NCBI GenBank assembly: GCA_019188255.1 | Contig: JAETXT010000001.1 | Span: 8,122,001 to 8,186,000, forward strand | Reading direction: 5' to 3' | DNA from: Verticillium longisporum | Taxonomy: Eukaryota > Ascomycota > Sordariomycetes > Glomerellales > Plectosphaerellaceae | Length of the DNA: 64,000 nt | In this document: one piece after another, positions 44,345 to 58,500 of the stretch | Layout of the letters: each line of letters begins with the position of its first letter | Numbering within the stretch: position 1 is the first letter of the stretch | Notes under the pieces: model-generated | Databases searched by the model: none | Seen by the model: the letters and a program-made list of their open reading frames with translations, nothing else | Told to the model about the DNA's origin: nothing | Position numbers and translations under genes: made by a program

Positions 44345-44510
44345 ACCTTACGTCCTTAACCTTAGGTAAGGTAGGTAGGTATTTGCCTACCTAGGTACCT
44401 TACCTAAGGTAAGGTAGGTAAGCTAGGTAGGTACTTTGCCAGGTAGGTACTTTGCCAGGTAGTACCTTGCCTAGGTACCTTACCTAAGGTAGGTAAGCTA
44501 GGCAGGCAGG
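44345..44510. repeat. AGGTACCT-type palindromic low-complexity tract
   Basis: Dense, imperfectly repeated AGGTAGGT, TAGGTACCTT and CCTAAGGT words, many palindromic, fill about 165 bases. The tract can form hairpins. Similar TAGGTACC tracts are a familiar sight in intergenic DNA of Sordariomycetes. Confidence 0.85.
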
Positions 44511-44821
44511 TACTATCAGCCTTGTCGGCCGAACAATAGTGAGCCTTGTGCTTCAGACAAGACCAAGGATTCTTGCACTATGACGAGCGATGGTCAATCA
44601 TCTCGCGGCGGGCATCATGAGTTACCACACAGACATGAGGAATTAGCATGTATCTGGCCTCCATGGTCAACCTTGGTTCATATCATCGGTCAGGATAAGA
44701 CCAGCCTTCATGTCTCACGTATACTTCATCTTCAAGTCATCACCAATATTCCAATTGTGTACGTGCCCGAGTCTTCATAAAGTCCAGCGTTTGTTCCCAT
44801 TTCTTGATCATCTTCAGTACC

Positions 44822-45115
44822 ATGCCATCCTATCCTCAACGGCCACGCTCACCTCTCGCGGATGCTACCGACACCTCCATCTCACTGACCAACATGGACT
44901 ATCGTGGAAAGCCAATCTATCGTCATTCTACCGCAATGGTTCCCGTGCTCGTCTGCCATCAATGTCAGCATGCTTCTGGAACACCCACCAGTTGGGTGCA
45001 ACGGGCACCTGTCACCAAAGGGGATGGTGATGATGATGGTACATTTGTACGCCTTAACATTCCCCAGGGGCAAACGGGCGCCTGCGCCGACCTATATACG
45101 CAAAGCAACAAATGA
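44822..45115 (+). CDS. Hypothetical small protein with one CxxC motif
   Basis: The ORF from ATG 44822 encodes 97 residues: MPSYPQRPRSPLADATDTSI, then YRGKPIYRHSTAMVPVLVCH and CHQCQHASGTPTSW. The CHQC pair and the proline-rich start look protein-like rather than random, and the ATG follows an AC-rich context (AGTACC). No family is recognised. It could be one exon of a larger, decayed gene, since it ends shortly before the element copy at 45393. Low confidence. Confidence 0.3.
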   Translation: MPSYPQRPRSPLADATDTSISLTNMDYRGKPIYRHSTAMVPVLVCHQCQHASGTPTSWVQRAPVTKGDGDDDGTFVRLNIPQGQTGACADLYTQSNK

Positions 45116-45890
45116 AATCCTTCTCACTAGCTGCCACTGGTATTGGAGACCCCTCGGGGCCAAGGCCGTTCGGGGGCTCCACCGACTCCTCTTGCGAGTG
45201 AGCTTTTCTACCCTCAAAAAGCCGTCACGGAAACAAGGTCAAGCGTGAAAAGAAATTACTCCCAAGTAAGACCACCATCTCGTCAGAGGTCTACCTCCAA
45301 ATTCGAAAGCAGGTCAATAGACAATGGTGAGACCGCGCCAAAGGCCACAATAGCTGACCTGGACCCCGTTTCACATGTTGGTTCAGTGAAATTGTCAGAG
45401 CATGGGCTTGAGCAGAGTCAAAGGTCTTCCGCAGAGGTCCGTAGGCAATTGAGAGCAGGTACAGGGTAGAATATCTAAGATGCAGCCTCTGCAGTCCTGA
45501 TATATACGTTCTTCTACTACCTAGCCGTGACTAGCCCCCTCCGTGGCTCTATAGGGGCTTCCTGACGAGACTCATGGTTTTGAAGCATGTTGATGCAACG
45601 GCAAACTTCTATAATATATGCACGAGTAGAATCGGCTGGTCGTCACAACCGCAGAGTAAAGAAACGGCAGATCGGCACCATAGTCTTTGGAAGGGAAGAT
45701 CGAAAGACCACTGGCCAACCCGCTGGTATCCGAATCCTGCTGCTCCCAGCGGGCCCAACATCACCACGTTTGCAGTCTCACCTCTCGCCTTCCATGTCCG
45801 CACTGGGCCTTCATTCGCCCGAGAGTAAAACTACCCATGTGCTTTGACAGGCCTGACCCTACCGCCCATCCGACAAGGCAAGCACCCAAA
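45116..45890. other. Intergenic stretch holding dispersed element copy 3
   Basis: No gene is seen outside the element at 45393-45567. The right end is the 3' flank of the acid sugar kinase. Confidence 0.5.
45393..45567 (+). mobile_element. Dispersed element copy 3 (solo-LTR- or MITE-like)
   Basis: This 175-base copy starts TGTCAGAGCATGGG and ends CTTCCTGACG. It shares AGCAGAG, GGTCTTCC, CCGTAGGCAA, TATATACGTTCT and the CTAGCC...GACTAGC segment with copies 1 and 2. The internal part is shorter than in copy 2. No clear target duplication remains. Confidence 0.7.
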
Positions 45891-47408
45891 CTACGCCCTC
45901 CACCCCCTGACCACCTCCGCCAGCGCCGCGTCACCGCCAACGTTGCCCGGAAACACAACAAACGGCACGCCAGGCCACTTGCCGCCGCCCTCGACACACC
46001 GCCACAGCGGCACCCCGGCCGCCGCCTGCCCGACGACGCGCGCCCGCCGCATGCCGAGCCCCCTGCCCGCCATGTCGGAGCTCGTAGTGCCGCCCTTGGC
46101 CACGACGTAGCGCGGCCGCGTCGCGAGCCCGCGCAGCACGTCGACGAGCGCCGACGCCACGACGGCCCCCATGTCGAGGCTCGCCGCCCCGTCGGCGCCC
46201 ACGACCAGCGCCCGCGACGTCATGACGAGCGTGTCGCGCCCGCGAGACACCGACGCCTCGGCCGCTGACACGACGCGCGCCGTCTCCTGGCGGCGCGACG
46301 CCGGGGGCGCGAGCAGCGCCGCGACGTCGACTTGGACGGTCGTGAGCGCGGCGCCGGCGTCGCGCCGGAGGTGGTCGAGCTGCTTTGTCGTCTTGGGCAC
46401 GTACGACCCGGCCATGATGAGGCCGCCGCCGGCAGCGGCAGACGACCAAGGCGCGGCGTCCTGGTCGCTGCGCTGGAGCTGCGCCGCCGTGATGGGCGCT
46501 ATGGGCTTGATGCCGAGCCGCGCCGACACGAACGCGGCGCCCGTGCGGTAGAGGAAGCGTCGCGGCCTGTGGCCGGCCTGCGCATCACTGTCCGTCGACG
46601 CAGCGCGCAGCAGCGCCGCGACGACAACGTCGACATCCGACTCGGCGGCCGCGTTGACGACGACGACGGCGGCGGCGGCTGCTGGTGTCGCGCCGCGCTC
46701 GAGGGCCAGCAGCTGCGCCAGCACGGCGTCGGGCCCGCCCTCGCGGATGGTCTGCAGGGTGATGCTCTGCACGGCGGCGGCGGGGACGGCGCCGGCCGTC
46801 TTCTCGGCGACGTAGTCGCGCAGGTCGGAGCTCGCGTAGCCAAAGGTGGCGTCGGCGGCAAACGGCGTCTGGGCGGCGGGCACGAGGCGCGCGCCCTCGG
46901 CGACGTAGTGCACATTGTCTAGTGTGTAGCGGCCGCCCTGGAGGAAGAAGGGGCACAGCAGCCAGGCGTCAAAGGGGCCGAGGGCGGCGGTGGCGGCCTC
47001 GGCCTCGAGCGGGAAGTGGCCGCGCAGCGTCGAGTCGCCGCGCAGCACAACCTCAAAGGGGAGGCCAGTCGCGGACGAGGCGGCCTGCAGGTTGGTGCAG
47101 ATCTCGACGAGGAGGGCGCGGGCCGGGGCCGGGTGCAGGGCGCGCGAGTTTGTGAGCACGAAGAAGCCGCTGCCGCGCGGCGTCAGGCTGAACTCGGCCG
47201 TTAGGGTCGGCACATCCCAGACGGTGAGGACGTTGACGTTGTGGCAGGTCTGGGTGCCTGTCGGGTCGTCATCGAGGGCGACGAGGAGGGGGATCTGCGA
47301 CGAGGGGGCGCGCAGCTGGGCTTGCACCTGGGCGCGGATGTCTTGCGTGACGGGAGGTGGGAGCGAGGCGAGTGTTGTGTCGAGGTCAAGGACGGGGTGC
47401 GCGGCCAT
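45891..47408 (-). CDS. Four-carbon acid sugar kinase (DUF1537 / OtnK-like family)
   Basis: This single-exon gene encodes 505 residues. The N-terminal half has LDDDPTGTQTCHNVNVLT, a hallmark of the family, then VVLRGDSTLRGHFPLE and DNVHYVAEGARLVP. The C-terminal nucleotide-binding half has AGSYVPKTTKQLDHL, RYVVAKGGTTSSDMA and VVFPGNVGGDAALAEVV. Bacterial relatives phosphorylate four-carbon acid sugars such as 3-oxo-tetronate or D-threonate in catabolic routes. Fungal members are often fused to or paired with aldolase and dehydrogenase genes; no such partner is visible here. The gene is very GC-rich. The start codon at 47408 directly precedes MAAHPVLDLDTTLAS. Confidence 0.9.
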   Translation of the reverse strand: MAAHPVLDLDTTLASLPPPVTQDIRAQVQAQLRAPSSQIPLLVALDDDPTGTQTCHNVNVLTVWDVPTLTAEFSLTPRGSGFFVLTNSRALHPAPARALLVEICTNLQAASSATGLPFEVVLRGDSTLRGHFPLEAEAATAALGPFDAWLLCPFFLQGGRYTLDNVHYVAEGARLVPAAQTPFAADATFGYASSDLRDYVAEKTAGAVPAAAVQSITLQTIREGGPDAVLAQLLALERGATPAAAAAVVVVNAAAESDVDVVVAALLRAASTDSDAQAGHRPRRFLYRTGAAFVSARLGIKPIAPITAAQLQRSDQDAAPWSSAAAGGGLIMAGSYVPKTTKQLDHLRRDAGAALTTVQVDVAALLAPPASRRQETARVVSAAEASVSRGRDTLVMTSRALVVGADGAASLDMGAVVASALVDVLRGLATRPRYVVAKGGTTSSDMAGRGLGMRRARVVGQAAAGVPLWRCVEGGGKWPGVPFVVFPGNVGGDAALAEVVRGWRA

Positions 47409-47435
47409 GGCGTTGAGTTGTATTCAGTCGTTCAG

Positions 47436-47620
47436 TCGGTTGCTGTCTGAAAGTCGTTGCTGTCTGAAAGTCGTTGCTGTCTGAAAGTCGTTGCTGTCTG
47501 AAAGTCGTTGCTGTCTGAAAGTCGTTGCTGTCTGAAAGTCGTTGCTGTCTGAAAGTCGTTGCTGAACTAGTCGTTGCTGAACTAGTCGTTGCTGTCTGAA
47601 ATAGTCGTTGCTGTCATGAA
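47436..47620. repeat. 17-base tandem repeat upstream of the acid sugar kinase
   Basis: Seven perfect or near-perfect copies of TGCTGTCTGAAAGTCGT are followed by two 15-base variants (with GAACTA) and one longer copy. The array starts about 30 bases before the kinase start codon, so it lies in the 5' leader or core promoter. Confidence 0.92.
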
Positions 47621-48266
47621 GGAGTCGAATGCCTTTCAAAGGTACATTACCGTCATGAATCGAGTCGACTGCGTCCTTAGATGGACTTGTTGCTGCAATC
47701 GCCAAGTGTAGCCCTCCTCGAAGTATCCTTGGAAGATAAAGTGAGTCGAGGTTGGCATGAGGGGTCAGTCCTCAAGAGCCGCAACCATCGGCGACAAGTC
47801 CGACGCCCTTCCACCAGCACATCGGCAAACCTTCCGAGCGGCGCGACGTCCAGCCTCTCGTCAAGCCTGGCTACGCTCCGAAATGTCTACTGTCGCAAAA
47901 AGGCTGTCTATTTTCGCAAAAGGCCGGGTATACTTGCTACACGCCAACGCTCGATCCCTCGCCGTCCGCCCGTCTGTCTGCCCGTGTCCCGTCGGCCCTC
48001 GTTCAAACCCAAACACCCAAACGGCCGAAACCCATGGCGGCCATGCTATGCCTTGCCCTGCCTTGCCTGCCGCGTGCCAGCCTTGCCTGCCGCGTGCCAT
48101 GCCAAAAGTGAGCCCAATCAAGATGCCAAATGCTTCGATGCCGCCCTGTCCTCGCGTTGTACCCATGACGTCGTGTCGCGTTACCTGCTGCTGCCGCCGC
48201 TGCCGCTGCTGCTGATGATGCTGCTGCCGCTGCTGCCCATGTCCTACTCGTCTACACCGCAGCCCG
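47621..48266. other. Intergenic, no gene seen
   Basis: This region joins the repeat array to the 3' end of the germinal-centre kinase. Imperfect TGCCTTGCC repeats and a GCTGCTGCC run are visible, but no gene. Confidence 0.5.
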
Positions 48267-51420
<3,154 letters not shown>

Positions 51421-52756
51421 GGCGGGCGCGTCCGTGACCATGGGCGCGTCCGTGACCGATGGCTGGGGGGAGGGGGCTATGGCTGGGGGGGAGGGGGCTA
51501 TGGTGGTATCGAGCAGGTCGTCGTCGTCGTCGTCGTCGTCGGCAGTGGAGAGAGAAGGCCCCCCGCGTACGGCAATTGGCCAGCAGAGGAAGCAGGTGAC
51601 GGTGGCGCCAGGAGGAGCGTCGTGGGGTGGGCGCGTCTTTGTTCGTCGAGGCGAGGAGGTTCGGGTCGCGGCCGTCAGAATGCAGGGAGGGGACGCGAGA
51701 GCGAGGAGGATGGAGGTGTGCAAGAGCAGGAGCCCACGGAGGTTGATGGCGGGGCGGGCCTTTTGGTCTGCTTTGGGTCTGTTGTTCTGGAGGTGCTGTG
51801 CTGGTAGCAGCGACTCGAGCTGTTGTCTTCGAGCGGCTGTTGTACAACAGTGAGGGCCAGATGGAGGGCCAAAAAAACAGGAAACGAACAACGAAGACCA
51901 GTCGTCGAGGCAATGAGCGCAGAGACACGACGTCAGGTCAATGCGGCAAGCGGCAAGGGCTGGATGCAAGGAGGAGAGGTTGAGGTTCAGGTGGGGGCGC
52001 GACGAGACGGCCATGTTGTTGTTTTGATTCGCCCTCTTGCTGGCCTCTTGCTGGCCCTCTTGCCTGGTAGGCCTACAGGCCTGGTAGCCCTCTTGCCTAC
52101 AGGCCTACAGGCCTCCCTAGGCCCTATCTTCGTCCTTGCCTGGTAGGCCTCCCTAGGCCCTATCTTCGTCCTTGGCCTGGACCTAGCCCCTGGACCTGCA
52201 CCACCGCTGCACGCGCTGCACCACCTCTTCTTCAGCAGACAAGCTCAAACAGTCTCCAGTGAAAGCCCGTCTCGCGACGGACCTCGCTCCGACACAATCA
52301 CATTCACAGCAAAGCTCATTCGTGCGGCTCATTCATGCCTGCCATTCATGCTGCCTCCTCTATTCGTCCTCACTGCTCATCTCGGCACGACTGTCTCGCT
52401 CGCCTCCCTCTGCCTCCTCTCTCAGCCGTGCGCCCCACCATCTCCTCGCCACCACGGAGCATGCGAGAGAACAGGGAGGCCTGCATCTTGTCGCAGTCAC
52501 CAAAGTCAGCCAAAGTCAACCGAAGCAGGCCAGCAGGCAGCAAACAGACATCCATTGCCGTCCTGCTCATCCTTGCAGCCTAGTCTATCATCGTCGTGTC
52601 ATGTCCGTTTGAACCACGTTGCCAGTCCTGGTCATGCCAGTCTTGGTCATGCCAATAGCAAAAAGAAGAAAAAAAGAAAACGAAAAAGAAAAACGAAAAA
52701 GTAGAATAACACAGACGCCGAGTGTGAAGAACCAGGACAAAAGGAGAGGCCAAAAA
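51421..52756. other. Intergenic 1.3 kb, no gene seen
   Basis: The upstream side of the kinase (with a GTC/GAC run near 51519-51540) passes into the 3' flank of the UBX gene. A 30-base direct repeat is present at 52109-52138 and 52145-52174. An in-frame extension of the kinase ORF up to 52014 looks low in complexity and unsupported. Confidence 0.5.
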
Positions 52757-54572
52757 CTACTCCTCCAGAAACTCCACCATGACCGTGCCCTGCTTCAGCC
52801 CGGCCTCGAGGATCGTCTCGTCGGCACGCTGCAGCAGGTCCTGGCCCTGCGGCATCTGCTTGAGCTCAAACGCGACGCCCGCCTTGCCCTCGAGCGGCTC
52901 GGCCTTGAGCCACTCGTAGATGCGCCGCACCGCGTCGTCGACCCTGAACCGCCGGATCACGCGCCCCCCCGTCGGCAGCCGGAACTGAATGCGCGTCGTC
53001 GTCGTCGGGTCGTGGCCCGGCTCCGTGTGCGGCCTGTCGCTGGCGATGCGCGCGAAGCTGCTGGCTGCTGCGCCGTGCGCCTCGGCTTCCGTGTCCTCGC
53101 CTTCCGTGGCCGCTGCTGCTGCCGCCTCCTTCGTGAGCGCATCGGGATCGACAACGTTGGACCTCGGCGTGCTGGCGCTGGCGCTGGCGCTGGCACTGCC
53201 ACGGGCCGTGCCGCTCCCCCCTGCGCCTCCGCCCGACGTCTTCATGCTGTTCTGCAGCGCCATCTCGAGCATCTCGTCCTCGGTCATGCGGTCGACGTCA
53301 ATGACCTTGGGCCGCTTCGCCGTGTCCCTGGCGACGGGGTTCTTCCTGCTGGCGTCGAGGCTGTAGCGGTCGAGAAACTCGGCGAGCTGCGCGTGAAAGT
53401 CGTCGGCACTCGGGAACGGCACGCCGCTCCACACCTTGACCTGCTCGCCCGTGCGCGGGTCGACAATGGCGACGTGCGGAAAGTTGTCGGCGTTCTCGTG
53501 GCCGGCGCCGGGAAAGTAAAACGTCACGTACTGCTGCGCGTCAAACGAGTTCTTGGCGTACTGGAGGAAGATGAAGCTCTCCCGCACGAGCCGCTGCACG
53601 GCCGCGTCCTTCCACACGTCGCGGTTGAGCGTCTGGCACTGGAAGATGCTGTTGTCCTGGAGGTTCACGAGCAGCCACTTCTTGTCCTCCTTGCCCTGCT
53701 CGCGCGCGTCGTCCCACTCGGCCGTCGACATGAGGTCGTACGGCGGTCGGAAGAGGTCCGCCAGCCGCTGCGCGCGCGCGTCGCTGGCGCTCGTCGTGCC
53801 GCCGCCGTAGCCCGCCGATCGGTGCGGGCCGTCGCCGTCCCAGATGCTCGCGTCGTGGTTAAAGGGATTCCTGGCGCCGCCTACAAGAGAAAAAAAAAAG
53901 GGTGTCAGTTCCGAGTGCATCTCTTCAAGGCAGTCCTCCCGACAGAGAGAGCATACCTCGAGCCCTCGCCGCCGCGCGCTGTCGTTCCTGCTGCAGCAGC
54001 GCCGCCATGTCGGCCTCCTCGGCATCCGTCATGCCGCCTCCAAACGACGGCGCCACAAGCGTCTCGGTGGTGGCCCGGATCGGCGAACGCACATCGTCGA
54101 GCGCCGCGCCCCCACCAGAAGCGCCGGCGCCGCTGCCGCTGCCGTAGAGCTCCTCCTGCAGCCTCTTGGCCATGGCGGCATCCTCCTCCTCCTGCGCACT
54201 GCGCGCCACGGCGACCGCCTGGGCGTGCCCGCTGCTGCTGCTGCCGCCACCTCCACCACCTCCACCATGTATGTCGTAGTCGTCGTCGTCGTCGTCGTCG
54301 AGCATGTTCGTGTCATCGTGGTCATCGTCGCTGTCAATCTGGATGGGCTGATCCTGGCGGCCAGAGCCGGTGGGACGGGTGCTCGAGGGCACGGCAGGAG
54401 CGGCGGCCGAGGAGGCGGTCCCGGCGACGCCAAAGCTCCTCTGAATGTCGGGGTTCTCAAAGAAGAGCTGGATGGCGGCCTCGAGGTTGCCGCCAGACAT
54501 TTCGAGGAAGCCGCGCGCGACCTCGGGGTCGGCGTTGGTGATGGCGGCGAAGCTCGAAATGTCGTCGTCCAT
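52757..54572 (-). CDS. UBX5: UBA-UAS-UBX protein (Ubx5/UBXD7-like Cdc48 adaptor)
   Basis: Exons 54572-53957 and 53880-52757 give 579 residues. Residues ~1-45 form a UBA-like domain (FAAITNADPEVARGFLEMSG, NLEAAIQLFFEN). Asp-rich and Gly/Ser runs follow, then a helical EEEDAAMAKRLQEELYG resembling a ubiquitin-interacting motif. A UAS thioredoxin-like domain spans about 240-400 (FRPPYDLMSTAEWDDAREQG, KKWLLVNLQDNSIFQCQTLN, VTFYFPGAG). MTEDEMLEMALQNSMK is a second UIM-like helix. The UBX domain lies at the end (TTRIQFRLPTGGRVIRRFRV...GTVMVEFLEE). In relatives the UBX domain binds Cdc48/p97, linking ubiquitinated substrates, including cullin-ligase targets, to the segregase. Intron 53881-53956 has standard ends. 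Confidence 0.92.
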
Positions 54573-55592
54573 GGTGTCTGGTGTCTGTGGACGGTGTCTA
54601 GGACGGCGTCTGGTGTCTGTGGACTGCGGAGCGAGGTGTAGGTGTAAAGGATGGAAGACGTGCAAAAACCGCCCGCAACGACGTTTGGCAGTTCTTGTCT
54701 GTGGTGGGAAAAGGCACAAGCCGTGGACAACAAGGTGCGCAGGCGAGATGCTCGTCTGCAGTTCTGCGGTCTGAACTGTAGGGCTCACCACGGTACCCCA
54801 CAAGCTGTGTGATGGAGGGGGAAATCCAGGGTCGTCGAGAGAGGCGGGGAGACGTCGTTCCAGTGAGGCAAGATGGATCAAAGAAGGGCAACAATGGGAG
54901 AAATCACTGGTCAGCGCTCGACTGGGTTTGCGTCGTCGTTCGCGTTCGAGCAGGTGTGTGTAGGAAGGGTGTGGTAGGAAGGGTGTGATAGTAAAGGTGT
55001 GGTAGTAAAGGTGTGGTAGTAAAGGTGTGGTACTGGAGGTCTGATGGAAGGCGCCAGACCTGTGACGCAACCGCGGGACACGAAAGGTACGAAAGGTACA
55101 AAAGGCGCCAGAGAGTGAAAGGCCAAAGGGAAAGAGCTGCGGCAGCGGCCCATCTGATGCTCCGTACCGTGCGTTTACTGACACGATGTGACCTGGCACT
55201 GTGTTCCTCCGTCAGCCTCGTGCTCCCTGCCTCGTGCCTCGTGCCTCGTGCCTCTTCTTGCCAGGATCATCTACCAAAGCATGTACCAAGGCATTCAAGC
55301 TGCCATTTTTCTCATCCAAATCATCATTCACCAAGTTCCTGATGATGCATACACAGGTGTACAACTCTTTGATACTTGCTACAATGCCTAACACCCTCCC
55401 CACACGCATTCTCGCACACACACCAGCTACCTGGTATATAATCAACACATTAAGACCTCTGCCGAATGCTTTGCAGTGAAGAGGGATAAAGCTTAAAACG
55501 TCTCTACAGCTCATATCGTCATGAGCTCTACTCACATACATCTAGACCCTGGAACCACCCAGGACAATCCACCTCCCTCCATACACGCACAC
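54573..55592. other. Intergenic 1 kb, no gene seen
   Basis: This lies between the UBX gene start and the ECM29 stop. It holds a ~15-base tandem repeat (GGTGTGGTAGTAAA type, about 54950-55035) and TATATA at 55435. Short ORFs lack motifs. Confidence 0.5.
54950..55035. repeat. Tandem repeat of ~15 bases (GGTGTGGTAGTAAA type)
   Basis: Five imperfect copies lie about 380 bases upstream of the UBX start. The early copies carry GGAAG instead of GTAAA. Confidence 0.75.
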
Positions 55593-58500
55593 TCACTTCA
55601 TCTCCGACAGAATCGTCTTCAGCTGCGCCTGCACCTCCAGAGAACGCTCCATGCCGAGCGCATTCTCCACCATGGCCACGAGCTGCGCCTTCTCCGCACC
55701 CTCGGGCGCCGGACCGAAGACACCGCTGCCCTTGGCCGCAAACACGGCCCCCATGGCCTGCGCCCGCATGTTCCGCTGCGCCTCCGTCCCGACGTCGACC
55801 TGGTCCATGTCGAGCGACAGCAGATACGTCGTGGCGACGGCCTTGTCAGCCTCCGACGCCGCCGTCGACGAGGACGAGCCCGATCCCGGCACGGCAGCGC
55901 GCACCACGTCCCGCACGCACTCGTACCAGACCTCGCGCTTCATGACGGCAAACTGCGCGCTGCCGAGGTACGGCCTGAGCAGCCTCATCATCTTGTCGAG
56001 CACCCCGTACGAGTCCTGCTGAAGCTGCTGGCGGTTGTACCCGCGCGCCACGGCCTCGAGGCCGCTTTTGGCAATCGCCGTGGCCTTGTCCTCGCTGTCG
56101 ACGTCCATCCTGTCCTCGTCGTTGACCTCGTCGAGGAACGGCTTGACAATGGCGAAAATGTCGTCGAGCAGGTCCAAGTCGTCGCGCACCTCGGCAAACT
56201 TCCACAGGTACGTCAACGCGTGCACCCGGTACGCGTCGTTGTTGCGCTTGGCCTCGCGCAGCGCAATCTTCTTCATCTGCGCCGCAATGCCGGCGTCGTC
56301 TTGCCACAGCCTCTTGCCGTGGCCCACAAAGACGGGGAACGACGCGAGAAGCTTCTCCTTGTGGGTGAACGTCTTGAGCGCGAGCGCCTTGTCGAGGACG
56401 GGCCAGATGAGCTTCAAATTGGCGTCGCTGATCTGGCCGTTGGCATCACTCGCCGCGACAACGTCCTTGATCGTGGACGCAATCGTAAACGCGCCGCTGT
56501 GCTGCAGCACCCACCGCGGCGCGTCGAGGCCACGCCTGGCAAAGGCCACAATCTCCTCGACGTAGCGCGCTACCGTGCGGGAGCTGCCGGCGTGCGCATC
56601 CCACACCTTCGTGAACGCCTTCTTGACCCACTCGTCCGTGTCGTGAGACGCCATGAACGCAAACGGCAAGAGACGGCTCTCGAGCTCGTTGAAAACGTCG
56701 GGCGACGCCGTCGACAGCGCAAGAATGACGTTGGACATCTTCTGGCGACGGCTGTCGTCCTCGGCGTCAAAGTACAGATCGATGGCCTTGGTGATGAACC
56801 GGTCCTTGGACGCCTCGGGAGCGACGCGCATCAGATACGCAGATGCCTTGGCGTACGCCTGGCTGACCTCGTCGTTGCGGTCGAGCACCTGCTTCTCCAT
56901 CATCTGGAGGAACTTGGACGCGTATGGTTCGATTTCGTGCCGGTGGCGCATGACCATATCTGTGAACAGCCGGGCGCAGCCAATCTTGGTCTGCATGCCA
57001 ATGGCCGATTTGACCGTCTGCTCGATGCTGGGCACAAGCTGGGTCATGATTTCGTCGTCGACCTGCCGCAGGCAGTTGTCAATGGCTTCAGTAATGGGCG
57101 ACGTGTTGACAAAGGAAGCACGCATCTTATCGAGCTGTCCGCGCTTGTCCTCCTGCAGCCGCTGGTACGCAAAATTGATCTGCTCCGGTTCGACGGTGCT
57201 GTGCAGGTTGAGTAGGTGGGGGATGATCTCGGCGACGTACGGCTTCAGCGCCTTGCCTCCCTTCTTGGTCACGTCCATGATGGTCTTGAGTGAGAAGCCC
57301 TTGACCTCGTCGACGTTGCTCTCGAGGCCGCTCGACGACAGCAGGAACCGCAGAGCTTGACCTAGCATGACCCTTGCTGTGTCGACAGAGCTACCGTCCT
57401 CGAGCAGGCGAACGATGGTGCTGGTGAGGCCCATGCAAAGCTTGAGCGCAACCTCACGGACAGACGACTTGACGTCGTCGAGGACCTTGAGGGCGGCCGT
57501 CCAGATTTGCTCATAGTATTGCTCGTACTTCTTGAAAGGCTGACCGCCGATAATCTCAGAAATGGCAGCCGCGCTGGCCTGTCGGGTTCGCCACTCCTTA
57601 CCGAGGACGCACTTCAGGAGATCAGACATGATGGCATCAAAGTGTTTCTGGATAGCCTCATTCGGATCCTTGACCAAAGACTTCCAAATCTCCTCCATGG
57701 ACGCGCGGACATTCTTGTTGGGATCGAACCGGTAGCGATAGAGCTTGGGATAGATGCGAGGATCCACGGTGGCATCAGTGAGGATGCTGCTGAGGCCGAA
57801 GCGCCCGAAAGCCGATCGCGTGGACCACGTCGCAGCGTTGCTCGCGAGGCTCATGAACTTGTAAACGAGACTCTGGTCGCCGACCTCGTTGGCGAGCGCG
57901 ATAATGTCCTTGTAAGAAGTGACCGACTTTCCTTCGCCCGTGGGCAGGGCGCCAGGCTCGAACAGCTCCGTGTCGCCTTCGACCTTGAGCTGCGTGCTGT
58001 CTCCGGTGAACGCGTTGACAAGGTCCTTGACAAGATCCTCGCGCTCCTGCGCATTTCCGCGGTCGTGCAGCAGAGACAAGCCCCGCGACGCAGTTTCTTG
58101 GACGAGCTCGTCACGCGCGTTCAGCAGACGCATAAACGCAGCTTGCGCCTGGCGCGAGTACTGACGAACGAGGGGTAGATGTCCCAGGTGCTGGATAGTG
58201 CAGAAGAGCCAGATGCCCACGGCCTTGAGACGGAAGGGAGCCGTGTCGCGACAGTCCTTGAAGAGCTTCATGAGAACCAGCTGTAGGCGTTTCTCGCGTG
58301 CACCAATCTGCCACGTGCCCGGCTTGTGGTCAACGTCCATCTGCAGCGAGACTGCTTCCGAATCCCAGCCGCCGACGGTGGCAGTGATGGCCTCGCGAAT
58401 GGCAAAGTGAATCTCCGTCTCTCGCTTCGTCTCCAGGCTGTAGAGAACACGAAGAATATTGTCTAGATTATCAGTCTTCTTGTCGGGAAAGGCAAGGCCC

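Noticed and set aside
51421..52014. N-terminal extension of the germinal-centre kinase to 52014
   Set aside because: The extension is a mix of low-complexity Asp, Pro and Ser stretches without motif. GCK proteins start shortly before the glycine loop, as from 51420.
55521..57215. 564-codon + strand ORF
   Set aside because: It is antisense to ECM29, which has full family motifs. High GC and codon bias produce the mirror ORF.
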